A stretch of DNA of 17,034 nucleotides from an uncultured Collinsella sp. (lineage in GTDB: Bacteria > Actinomycetota > Coriobacteriia > Coriobacteriales > Coriobacteriaceae): assembly GCA_900757465.1 (NCBI GenBank), contig CAAENY010000093.1, positions 1 to 17,034 on the forward strand. The letters run 5' to 3'. The position numbers and the translations under genes are program-made. This document shows, piece after piece, positions 8,305 to 16,291 of this stretch. The notes beneath the pieces were generated by a model that was given only the letters and a program-made list of their open reading frames with translations, ran no database searches and was not told where the DNA came from. Positions within the stretch are counted from its first letter, which is position 1. The number at the start of each line of letters is the position of its first letter.

Positions 8305-8322
8305 GGCAAACGGTTGACATAT
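8305..8322 (+). promoter_or_regulatory. Third operator copy, opposite orientation
   Basis: GGCAAACGGTTGACATAT on the plus strand matches the tandem pair at 14-15 of 18 positions. It lies between the lacI stop and the operon promoter, about 50 bp from the tandem pair. The spacing would allow looping or cooperative binding; that is inference. Confidence 0.55.
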
Positions 8323-8375
8323 GGCGGCGAACGGTCATCAGAGGCGTTTGAGGAATTCTTTTGGCACGGGATGAA

Positions 8376-9386
8376 CTACGCGGTTTTGCCCTCAATGAGT
8401 TCAACGGGGAGCTTGGTATTCGATTCGGGCTTTTCACCGTTAACAAGAGCGATGATGGATTGCGCCGCGAGCTCTCCGATGCGATCGATATCTTGACGAA
8501 CGGTTGTTAAGTCAGGCATAAACGTCATAGTGCGGCGGGCGCCATCCGCGCCCACGACCTTAATATCGTCCGGAGCGCTCAAGCCGCGCCGCTTCATCAC
8601 GTTGAGGCAGATGGCCGCCATCGTGTCGTCTCCCGCAAAGATGCCGTCAATATCGGGGTTCTCATCGAGGATCTTCGCAACGACCGCACTCTTTTCGTCG
8701 TCGGACTTAACGAACTCGACCTCACGGACAAGCGCGGGCAAACCGGCCTGCTCCACAACATCGTGGTAGGCATCGGTACGCTTATTGGCAGGCATACGCA
8801 TGCGGCTATTGTTGCGCAGGCACAAGATGCGCGAACACCCGTCATCGATCAGGCGACGCGTGGCAAGTTCGCCGATGCTATAGCTGTCGCTCGCAATCTG
8901 AACAGAGGCTTCGCCAAGGTCGCAGTCGATACCAACCAGACTCAAGCCCATCTCGGCATACGCCTCGGCACCGATATTAAGCGAGTTGACGATGACGCCA
9001 TCAACCATATTGCGTCGAAGCATGTCGATATAAGAGCGCTCAAGCTCGGGTCGATTGGCGCTATTGCACAGCAGCATCTTAAAACCGTTTTCGGCCAGGG
9101 TATGCTCAATGACTTGAACCACTTGGGCATGAAACGGACTGCTGACATAGGGGACGATCATACCGATAAGATTCAGGCGACCGTTGAGCATGGCACGAGC
9201 GATATCGTTGGGCGTATAGTTGATGCGCTTCATCGCGGCATGGACCTTATCGCGGGTCTCTTGGCTAATATAGCCACGATTATTAAGCACACGAGATACC
9301 GTAGTAGGCGAAACCCCCGCCACCGCCGCAACTTCCTTGATGCCAGGCTTAGCCGTATCCTTAGAACGAGCACTCTCGCGAGCCAT
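8376..9386 (-). CDS. LacI family transcriptional regulator (ScrR-like)
   Basis: This repressor of about 336 aa has an N-terminal LacI helix-turn-helix and hinge, with IKEVAAVAGVSPTTVSRVLN near residues 16-35. It is followed by a periplasmic-binding-protein-like sensor domain with the usual IGMIVPYVSSPF and VVGADG blocks. It lies directly upstream of the GH32-scrA-scrB cluster on the same strand and should respond to sucrose, fructose or a phosphorylated derivative; the ligand is inferred from context. The start at 9386 (MARES) has GGAGGG 4-5 nt upstream; in-frame ATGs five and seven codons earlier lack this. An operator copy at 9404-9421 just upstream suggests autoregulation. The IS110 element ends close to its promoter region, which may affect expression. 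Confidence 0.93.
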   Translation of the reverse strand: MARESARSKDTAKPGIKEVAAVAGVSPTTVSRVLNNRGYISQETRDKVHAAMKRINYTPNDIARAMLNGRLNLIGMIVPYVSSPFHAQVVQVIEHTLAENGFKMLLCNSANRPELERSYIDMLRRNMVDGVIVNSLNIGAEAYAEMGLSLVGIDCDLGEASVQIASDSYSIGELATRRLIDDGCSRILCLRNNSRMRMPANKRTDAYHDVVEQAGLPALVREVEFVKSDDEKSAVVAKILDENPDIDGIFAGDDTMAAICLNVMKRRGLSAPDDIKVVGADGARRTMTFMPDLTTVRQDIDRIGELAAQSIIALVNGEKPESNTKLPVELIEGKTA

Positions 9387-9403
9387 AGCACCCTCCCCCA
9401 TCA

Positions 9404-9421
9404 ACATGTCATACGTTTACA
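9404..9421 (-). promoter_or_regulatory. Operator copy upstream of lacI
   Basis: The minus strand reads TGTAAACGTATGACATGT, matching the copies at 8238-8272 in the AAACG core and the TGACAT tail. It sits 18 bp before the lacI start, a position fit for autorepression. The TGACA within it might also serve as part of a -35. Confidence 0.55.
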
Positions 9422-9535
9422 TACGAACAAAGCATACCCCAACAACAGCGGGATGACGGTAACAGTACAAGTAAGTAAACGACTCATCCTAATAATTAGG
9501 AGAGTTCCGCCTAAAGGGTGACTACACAGGACCCC

Positions 9536-9566
9536 CGCCGGGGCTGTTTGGGCTACCTCTCAAAAC
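9536..9566 (+). repeat. Left arm of 31-bp inverted repeat framing the IS110 element
   Basis: This arm matches the reverse complement of 11212-11242 at 30 of 31 positions; the differing base is at 9560. An outer CAGGA is also shared a few bases further out. It may be a terminal repeat of the element or one half of a host palindrome split by the insertion. Confidence 0.85.
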
Positions 9567-9755
9567 ATTCCGCACTGATATCTTCTGTATTGAAGACGTC
9601 GATGATGCACCCGTATACCATTGACGTCGACACCATCAGATGCGGACCGCGCGGTGACCCCACATTCCGCTGGCGCCCACAGGGCTGCCCTCGTTTCCTG
9701 ACATGTCCCGCGCGGGCCGCGGCGAGCCGAGACCGCCGCATGACCTAATAGGAGC
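9567..9755 (+). ncRNA. Candidate bridge RNA region of the IS110 element
   Basis: IS110-group elements are known to encode a guide (bridge) RNA in the non-coding left end, upstream of the recombinase. This stretch has that position and length and carries several possible stems. TCTTC pairs with GAAGA around 9580-9595, and ACCGCGCGGT is near 9646. GCCC-aca-GGGC is near 9675-9685, and GCGGCG (9719-9724) pairs with CGCCGC (9734-9739). No folding or covariation test was possible, so the call rests on position, structure potential and the known biology of the family. Confidence 0.35.
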
Positions 9756-9854
9756 ATGGAGCGATACCGCGGACCCGATCAACCGCATTCTATCGCGCCC
9801 CGTCAGTGTGCCGTCTGCCCGGTCCAGGCGAGCACGGAAAGAACGGAGCGAGAC

Positions 9855-11144
9855 ATGAGAACCGAATCGACACCCGGCGCCCGCGGGCCGGTCTTCTGCG
9901 GGGTCGACACCCACGCCGACTCGCACTGGCTGTACGTCCTGGACTGGAGGGGCCGCAGGGTCCTGTCCCGCCGGTTCCCCGCCGACGCGGCGGGCTACGA
10001 GGCGCTCGCCGGGGCGATCGCGGCGGCCGGGGAGCCGGCCTGCGTCGCGATGGAGGGGACGTCGTCCTACGGGGCGGGCCTCACCAGGCACCTCGCGTCG
10101 CTGGGGATGCCCGTGCGCGAGGCGCTCTCCCCGGCGAGGACGCAGAGGAGGCGCCCGGGGCAGGGGAAGTGCGACGAGGCGGACGCGGAGAGGGCCGCCC
10201 GCGCGGCGATGTCCGGCTCAAGGCTCGGGACCCCCAAGAGCCAGGACGGGTGGGTCGACGGGGTGCGCTGCATGCTCGCGGCGCGCTCCGGGGCGGTGAA
10301 GGCGCGGACCTCGGCGATCAACACCGCGAGGTCGCTGCTCACCACCGCGCCGGAGGGGCTCAGGTCGAGGTTCCGCGGCATGGGAGGGCCGAGGCTGATG
10401 GAGGAGCTCCCCTCCGTGCGCTCCGAGGGCGCGCTGGGCGCCGCGCTCGGAGCGCTGGCGGACCTGTGGGCGGCGGCGCGCGACGCGGCGCTCGACATGG
10501 AGCGCGCGATCGAGGCGTCCCTGGAGGAGAACTGCCCCGCGCTGCTGGCGATGTACGGGTGCGGGCCCGTGAGCGCGGCCAAGCTCGCGGTCGCGGCCGG
10601 GGACAACCCGGGCAGGCTGCGCTCCGAGGCGTCGTTCGCGGCGATATGCGGGGCCTGCCCCATCCCCGCCTCGAGCGGCAAGACCGTGAGGCACAGGCTC
10701 TACAGGGGCGGCGACCGGCAGGCGAACAGCGCGCTGCACGAGATCGCGAGGCAGAGGGTCATGCGCGACCCCGAGACCGCCGAGTACGCCGAGAGGGCCA
10801 GGGCGCGGGGGAAGAGCGACAGGGAGGTCATGAGGTGCCTCAAGCGCTACGTGGCCAGGGAGGCGTACCGGGCGCTGATGCGCCCGCACGAGATAAGGAG
10901 GCCGGCGGACGCGTCGGAGCTCGTGGCGGCCAGGCGCGCGGCGAAGGTCAGCCAGGTGAGGGCGGCGTCCATACTGGGCACCAGCGAGAAGTACATCTCG
11001 ATGCTGGAGAGGGGCCAAAGGGAGCTCAAGCCAATAAGGAGGGCCTACGAGGCGTGGGTCGAGGCGGGGCTCCCGCTCAATTGGGACAGGCAGGCGTTCG
11101 AGGCCGAGCGCAAAATGGATTCTAAAAAACACCTTGCCAAATAG
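9855..11144 (+). CDS. IS110 family recombinase/transposase with C-terminal XRE-like HTH
   Basis: This DEDD recombinase of about 429 aa catalyses seekRNA/bridge-RNA-guided excision and insertion in characterised relatives. The RuvC-like domain shows Asp18 (GVDTHADSHW), Glu67 (AMEGTSSYG), Asp107 and Asp110 (KCDEADA). The Tnp20 domain begins near residue 230 (YGCGPVSAAKL) and contains the nucleophile Ser at 273 or 274 in PASSGK. Unusually, residues about 356-398 look like a Cro/CI helix-turn-helix (LVAARRAAKVSQ, ILGTSEKYISMLERGQ). The start at 9855 puts the first Asp at the normal distance; an ATG at 9756 has a badly spaced ribosome binding site. Codons are extremely GC-rich except for the last dozen. 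A second, shadow reading frame of similar length overlaps it. Confidence 0.92.
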   Translation: MRTESTPGARGPVFCGVDTHADSHWLYVLDWRGRRVLSRRFPADAAGYEALAGAIAAAGEPACVAMEGTSSYGAGLTRHLASLGMPVREALSPARTQRRRPGQGKCDEADAERAARAAMSGSRLGTPKSQDGWVDGVRCMLAARSGAVKARTSAINTARSLLTTAPEGLRSRFRGMGGPRLMEELPSVRSEGALGAALGALADLWAAARDAALDMERAIEASLEENCPALLAMYGCGPVSAAKLAVAAGDNPGRLRSEASFAAICGACPIPASSGKTVRHRLYRGGDRQANSALHEIARQRVMRDPETAEYAERARARGKSDREVMRCLKRYVAREAYRALMRPHEIRRPADASELVAARRAAKVSQVRAASILGTSEKYISMLERGQRELKPIRRAYEAWVEAGLPLNWDRQAFEAERKMDSKKHLAK

Positions 11145-11152
11145 GAGCGTCA

Positions 11153-11205
11153 GGACGCAAAGAGGCTCGCCGCACGAAGTGCGCAGCGAGCCTCTTTGCA
11201 TGTCC
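11153..11205. terminator. Strong stem-loop downstream of the IS110 recombinase
   Basis: GCAAAGAGGCTCGC (11157-11170) pairs perfectly with GCGAGCCTCTTTGC (11186-11199). An inner CGCAC-gaa-GTGCG stem and outer GGAC/GTCC pairs extend it. It begins 12 bp after the recombinase stop and may terminate that gene or, on the other strand, the pfl operon. No U-tract follows on either strand, so it could also be a recognition structure at the right end. Confidence 0.55.
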
Positions 11206-11211
11206 GAGGAC

Positions 11212-11242
11212 GTTTTGGGAGGTAGCCCAAACAGCCCCGGCG
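11212..11242 (-). repeat. Right arm of 31-bp inverted repeat framing the IS110 element
   Basis: This is the inverted partner of 9536-9566. It also contains an internal small hairpin, TTTGGG-aggtag-CCCAAA. It ends 22 bp from the stop codon of the glycyl-radical gene, so if it is host sequence it could once have been part of that operon's terminator. Confidence 0.85.
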
Positions 11243-11264
11243 ATCCTGCGGGAGTTGAGTCCCT

Positions 11265-11516
11265 TTAGAACTTGTCGTGGAAGGTACGCGCAATGACCTC
11301 GTCCTGCTGCTCCTTGGTGAGCGTGTGGAAGTTCACGGCGTAGCCGGAAACGCGGATGGTCAGCTGCGGATACTTCTCGGGGTGAGCCTGAGCGTCGAGC
11401 AGCGTCTCACGGTTGAAGACGTTGATGTTCAGGTGGTGGCCACCCTTCTCGGCGTAAGCGTCGAGCATGTGGACCAGGTTATCGGCCTGAGTCTCGGAAA
11501 CTTCAGAAACCTTCAT
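11265..11516 (-). CDS. Glycyl-radical subunit of split pyruvate formate-lyase (GrcA-like)
   Basis: This 83-aa protein corresponds to the C-terminal glycyl-radical domain of pyruvate formate-lyase. YPQLTIRVSGYAV surrounds Gly58, which lies exactly 25 residues before the end, as Gly734 does in E. coli PflB. GGHHLNINVFNRE also matches the PflB C-terminal domain. The ATG at 11516 has AAGGAG about 7 nt upstream, so it is translated on its own. It is shorter than E. coli GrcA (127 aa) and lacks the GrcA-specific N-terminal part. It follows the large subunit by 85 bp with two stem-loops between. PflA should install the radical on Gly58. It is probably an essential second half of the enzyme encoded upstream, not just a repair factor; that is inference. 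Confidence 0.93.
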   Translation of the reverse strand: MKVSEVSETQADNLVHMLDAYAEKGGHHLNINVFNRETLLDAQAHPEKYPQLTIRVSGYAVNFHTLTKEQQDEVIARTFHDKF

Positions 11517-11539
11517 AATGTGTCTCCTTCGATCGATAG

Positions 11540-11559
11540 GCGCCGGCCGAAACCGGCGC
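11540..11559 (-). repeat. GC-rich stem-loop in the leader of the glycyl-radical gene
   Basis: GCGCCGG (11540-11546) and CCGGCGC (11553-11559) form a perfect 7-bp stem with a six-base loop. It lies about 10 nt upstream of the AAGGAG of the 83-aa gene, so it could stabilise the message or modulate translation. Confidence 0.6.
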
Positions 11560-11575
11560 ACTAATCAGTAATCGT

Positions 11576-11600
11576 TATTGTTAGTATAGCACTAACAATA
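11576..11600 (-). repeat. Perfect AT-rich inverted repeat just after the large PFL subunit stop
   Basis: TATTGTTAGT and ACTAACAATA form a perfect 10-bp dyad around a five-base centre. It begins one base after the TAA of the large subunit. There is no U-tract after it, so full termination is unlikely. It may be a processing site, a partial terminator that sets subunit ratio, or an operator for an internal promoter. Confidence 0.7.
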
Positions 11601-11601
11601 G

Positions 11602-13653
<2,052 letters not shown>

Positions 13654-14049
13654 TGTGTAACCACGCTCCTAGTTACGTGTAATGCGGCGCTCTCTCACAC
13701 CGCTGCTTATTGAATTCTTGAATATCGGCTTGCACTACCGGCTTCTTCCGTTCTTCACCACACGTTGGTACAGGGAAAAACGTTTGTCCACCTTGGAACT
13801 GCAACCCAAAACCCAAGATTTCACCCGTTTGAGAAGGATAACATAGCCACCCCCTTCATCAGGGCTGTTATATGTTTCTTTTTTTATACCATTAGGGCGT
13901 TTTTAACAAATCCGCAGGAAATGCGAGCGCGAACAACTACCGTTCACCGATTTCTTTGGTATTTTTCCTTGCCTTTGTACGACGTTCACTCTAGCTGTTA
14001 TGTCAGCTTTATCAGAGTAAAGTACCCCAGAGACCCTTCAGAAACTGAA
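13654..14049 (-). promoter_or_regulatory. Long non-coding leader/promoter region of pflB
   Basis: About 470 bp separate pflB from kdgT, and I find no supported gene in them. A 112-codon plus-strand frame (13765-14103) has no recognisable features. On the minus strand, TTGTTA with TATAAA 15 bp downstream lies in an AT-rich patch around 13865-13915 and might be a promoter; the spacing is suboptimal. I found no convincing FNR, Rex or ArcA-like site by eye. Confidence 0.4.
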
Positions 14050-14081
14050 GGGCGGCCACGGGATTTCCCCCGGGGCCGCCC
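14034..14081 (-). terminator. Overlapping hairpins downstream of kdgT
   Basis: CCCTTCAG-aaa-CTGAAGGG (14034-14052) and a 13-bp GC-rich stem with one mismatch (14050-14062 with 14069-14081) share the bases GGG at 14050-14052, so they partly exclude each other. They follow the kdgT stop by about 40 bp on the minus strand, fitting a terminator between kdgT and the pfl operon. No long U-tract is visible. Confidence 0.6.
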
Positions 14082-14122
14082 TATGGCGTGGCTAGTTATT
14101 TAGCTTTGATTGCCGTTTGGCA

Positions 14123-15136
14123 TTAGGCGGCTGCGGCAGCCTTGTCGGTCGTTGCCTTGCCGTTGCCCTGGCCCTCAAAATGCTTGTAGCACCAGCTGGT
14201 GACCAGCGGGGTCAAAATGGCCGTCACGATAGCGCACGCTGCAACCTGTGCCGTAGCCGTCGCGAGCACGGCGCCACCGTACATGGCCCCGTTGACGCTT
14301 GCCATGGCAGCAGGCGTGGCCACATTGGCTCCGGCGCAGCTCGAAATGGCCGCACCTGCGACACCCGTGCCGCCTGTGAGCTTATCGACTGCGATGACGG
14401 GAATTGCAAAGATTACCGAGCAGATCACGCCGAGCAGAATACCGGGAAGACCGCCATTAATGAGCTGGCCAAAGGTCATGGTCGAGCCCATGGCAAAGAA
14501 GACGAGCACGATGACGGCGGAAAGTGCCGGCGCCATCATCTTCTTAAAGCTGGGGAAGAGGTTGCCCAGAATAATGCCGACGACGATCGGCAGGATGGCA
14601 CCCACGAGCGACCAGCCGATCGGAGCCTGGCCGGCAGCGCCGAGCACGATCATCGTGACCGGAGGACCGACAACGAGCGTGGTGATTGCGACAGCGCCAC
14701 GCTCAGCCTCGTTGCCCATGGTGCCCATCAGGCCAGCGTACATAGCGTTGTTGGCGCCGGTGCAAGCCGCCAGCATCACCATGGCAGAAATGCCAAACAG
14801 GTTGTCGTTGAACACATAAAGGATGAGCAGCGACACGGCAACGACCACGATTTGCTTGACGGCGATGATGATGGCACCGCGGGCAGCGGCGGCAGGAGCA
14901 CTCTTAAACGAAATCGTCGTACCGACGATGAGCAAAAAAGCGCCCACGAGCGGGCCTGCGCCCTGCTGGGTCATGCCGAGCGTAAAGCTGCCGAGCGTTT
15001 TAAACAGGTCGGGGAACAGCGTGTTGAGCAGGCAGCCCAACAGAAGCGGCACCAAGATATTGGCACCCGGGATGGAGGACATCTTAAAGAACGGCTCCTT
15101 TGCCGCCGGCGCCTCCACCGCAGTCGATTCACTCAT
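14123..15136 (-). CDS. kdgT: 2-keto-3-deoxygluconate permease (KdgT family)
   Basis: This integral membrane protein of about 337 aa has roughly ten hydrophobic segments, and its length matches KdgT. It imports 2-keto-3-deoxygluconate, an intermediate of pectin and hexuronate breakdown, by proton symport. Alignable KdgT features include IPGANILVPLLLG near the N-terminus, the GPPVTMIVLGAAG loop, ILPIVVGIILGNLFP, and ADKLTGG-type and SSCAGANVATPAA stretches. The Lys/Ala-rich C-terminal tail is not conserved. The ATG at 15136 is preceded by AAAGGAG at about 7 nt; upstream ATGs lack this. It follows the SDR gene by 108 bp, with a terminator-like hairpin between them. Exact substrate was not tested and could be a related keto-deoxy sugar acid. 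Confidence 0.9.
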   Translation of the reverse strand: MSESTAVEAPAAKEPFFKMSSIPGANILVPLLLGCLLNTLFPDLFKTLGSFTLGMTQQGAGPLVGAFLLIVGTTISFKSAPAAAARGAIIIAVKQIVVVAVSLLILYVFNDNLFGISAMVMLAACTGANNAMYAGLMGTMGNEAERGAVAITTLVVGPPVTMIVLGAAGQAPIGWSLVGAILPIVVGIILGNLFPSFKKMMAPALSAVIVLVFFAMGSTMTFGQLINGGLPGILLGVICSVIFAIPVIAVDKLTGGTGVAGAAISSCAGANVATPAAMASVNGAMYGGAVLATATAQVAACAIVTAILTPLVTSWCYKHFEGQGNGKATTDKAAAAA

Positions 15137-15185
15137 ATATATCTCCTTTGGATGCATGCGAATCGTAGCCACATGCGCCTATGTC

Positions 15186-15225
15186 AGAAAGAAGGCGACG
15201 GCCCCGAGTCGCAGGAACCGTCGCC
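15186..15225 (-). terminator. Terminator or attenuator between the SDR gene and kdgT
   Basis: GGCGACGG (15194-15201) and CCGTCGCC (15218-15225) form a perfect 8-bp stem. In the minus-strand transcript it is followed by UUCUUUCU, as in intrinsic terminators. Since kdgT lies just downstream on the same strand, it may reduce readthrough from the SDR gene. Confidence 0.6.
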
Positions 15226-15244
15226 GAATAATCGTCGCGGGGTA

Positions 15245-15994
15245 TTACCCGTCCAGGACGATACCGCCGTCGCAGTCACCGATCTCGCCGTTCACGAAGC
15301 TGGCGAGGTCGGAAGCGAAGAACAGCACCATCTGCGCAGGCTCGCTGGCCTGGGCGGCGCGGCCCAGAGGAATACCGTTGATGATGCGCTGAGAGTTCTC
15401 GTCAGAGAGAATCGAGGTCATATCGGTCAACGTGAGCGACGGGCACACGGCGTTGCAGCGGACGCCAAACTTGCCGCCTTCCTTGGCGACTGCCTTGGTT
15501 AGACCGTTAACACCTGCCTTGGAGCTGGCGTAGGCAGCGGTGCCAAGCAGGCCACCACCGATCTTGCCAGCAACAGAGCTCACGTTGACGATAGTGCCGG
15601 CGTGGGCCGCCTTAAAGTGCGGGTACACGGCGTTCATCATGGTAAAGGTACCGTTGAGGTTGATGTCGATGGTGCGACGCCACTCGGTGTCATCAATCTC
15701 GTCGAACTTCTTGGTGCTGATGACGCCAGCGCAGTTGATCAGGATGTTGGTTTGCGGCAGGTCCGTAAAAATCTGCTCGACGGTCTCGCGCGCCTTGGGC
15801 GCATCGGCGACATCGAGCTGATAGAACTTGTTGCCCTCGCCAAGCTCGGCCACAGCGGCCTCGCCCTTAGCAGCGTTCCTTGCGATGAGCGCGACATGTC
15901 CGCCGCCCGCGACGATGCCCTTGGCGATCTCGAGGCCAATGCCCTGAGTGCCGCCCGTGACAATCGCGGTCTTGCCCGTGAAGTCAAATGCCAT
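15245..15994 (-). CDS. SDR family oxidoreductase, possibly 2-dehydro-3-deoxygluconate 5-dehydrogenase (KduD-like)
   Basis: This classical short-chain dehydrogenase has about 249 aa. The NAD(P)-binding TGGTQGIG is at 13-20, NCAG at 87-90, catalytic Ser at 139 or 140, and YASSK gives Tyr155 and Lys159. The C-terminal LASFVNGEIGDCDGG is the usual SDR end. Many SDR subfamilies share these motifs, so substrate cannot be read from sequence alone. The neighbouring kdgT suggests KduD or another hexuronate-path dehydrogenase, which is inference. The ATG at 15994 (MAFDF) is preceded by GGGGGATGGAG; longer upstream starts would add a sequence without family features. Confidence 0.88.
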   Translation of the reverse strand: MAFDFTGKTAIVTGGTQGIGLEIAKGIVAGGGHVALIARNAAKGEAAVAELGEGNKFYQLDVADAPKARETVEQIFTDLPQTNILINCAGVISTKKFDEIDDTEWRRTIDINLNGTFTMMNAVYPHFKAAHAGTIVNVSSVAGKIGGGLLGTAAYASSKAGVNGLTKAVAKEGGKFGVRCNAVCPSLTLTDMTSILSDENSQRIINGIPLGRAAQASEPAQMVLFFASDLASFVNGEIGDCDGGIVLDG

Positions 15995-16055
15995 GACTCC
16001 ATCCCCCTTTATATAAGGTGTCTCCTCGCGGGAAGTTGGAGCATCGCACGTGGCG

Positions 16056-16061
16056 ATTATA
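16056..16061 (-). promoter_or_regulatory. Candidate -10 box for the SDR gene
   Basis: A perfect TATAAT on the minus strand lies about 60 bp before the SDR start. A TTGTCA (16084-16089) lies 22 bp upstream, too far for a standard -35, so the promoter may depend on an activator or a weaker -35. Confidence 0.35.
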
Positions 16062-16186
16062 TGAGTCCCAGTCGTCATGGTGGTGACAACCCCTCGCCTA
16101 ACCGCGTGCATGATAATTCTTTGAAACGCTACAATTATTGAATTTTTTTAATTCTTTATACGCTCTTTATATTGCCTAGCGGCCAA

Positions 16187-16217
16187 GTAGATTTTTGGGA
16201 CATGCCTAGAAATCTAC
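16187..16217. promoter_or_regulatory. Dyad in the SDR-marR intergenic region
   Basis: GTAGATTT (16187-16194) and AAATCTAC (16210-16217) form a perfect 8-bp inverted repeat with a 15-bp gap, in the divergent promoter region. It is a candidate regulator binding site; no protein can be assigned. Confidence 0.4.
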
Positions 16218-16240
16218 CGAATGGAATGCTTGGGCTGGGG

Positions 16241-16246
16241 TATCAT
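16241..16246 (+). promoter_or_regulatory. Candidate -10 box for marR
   Basis: TATCAT matches five of six consensus bases and lies 39 bp upstream of the marR start. No good -35 is visible at the right distance. It directly precedes the dyad at 16247-16291. Confidence 0.35.
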
Positions 16247-16291
16247 CTTTCACCGAAAATAGTTTCTAGTGTTAGGGGTTTTCGGTGGAAG
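16247..16291 (+). promoter_or_regulatory. Inverted repeat overlapping the marR start codon
   Basis: CTTTCACCGAAAA (16247-16259) and TTTTCGGTGGAAG (16279-16291) pair over 13 positions, with one T-G that is a wobble in the plus-strand RNA. The right arm contains the GTG start codon, and the AGGGG ribosome binding site lies at the end of the loop. It may be an autoregulatory MarR operator or an RNA hairpin that hides the start. Confidence 0.6.

Larger units (their letters stand above)
9537..11242 (+). mobile_element. IS110-family insertion element
   Basis: The element lies between the grcA-like gene and lacI, two minus-strand host genes, and is read on the plus strand. It consists of a left non-coding stretch of about 290 bp, one recombinase gene and a short right end with a strong stem-loop. 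Base composition is much more GC-rich than its neighbours, which points to recent arrival from a higher-GC host. The bounds given include the flanking 31-bp inverted repeat. If that repeat is host sequence, the true ends lie inside, near 9565 and 11206. No obvious target duplication is seen, which is normal for IS110 elements. Confidence 0.8.

Noticed and set aside
9756..9854. An upstream ATG that would lengthen the IS110 recombinase by 33 residues
   Set aside because: Its AGGAG is only one base from the ATG, and the family N-terminus usually begins shortly before the first Asp motif.
9806..11125. A 439-codon frame overlapping the IS110 recombinase in another frame
   Set aside because: An Arg/Gly/Ala-rich shadow frame caused by high GC; the DEDD and Tnp20 motifs lie only in the 9855-11144 frame.
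11265..11601. Split PFL explained as a simple frameshift or pseudogene
   Set aside because: The two parts are separated by a stop, two stem-loops and a well-placed AAGGAG before an ATG, and both coding parts are intact with conserved catalytic residues.
13765..14103. A 112-codon plus-strand frame in the pflB upstream region
   Set aside because: No good ribosome binding site or domain; it runs through the kdgT terminator hairpins.
14117..15502. A 461-codon plus-strand open frame across kdgT and the SDR gene
   Set aside because: It spans two recognisable minus-strand genes and their intergenic hairpin, with no domain of its own.
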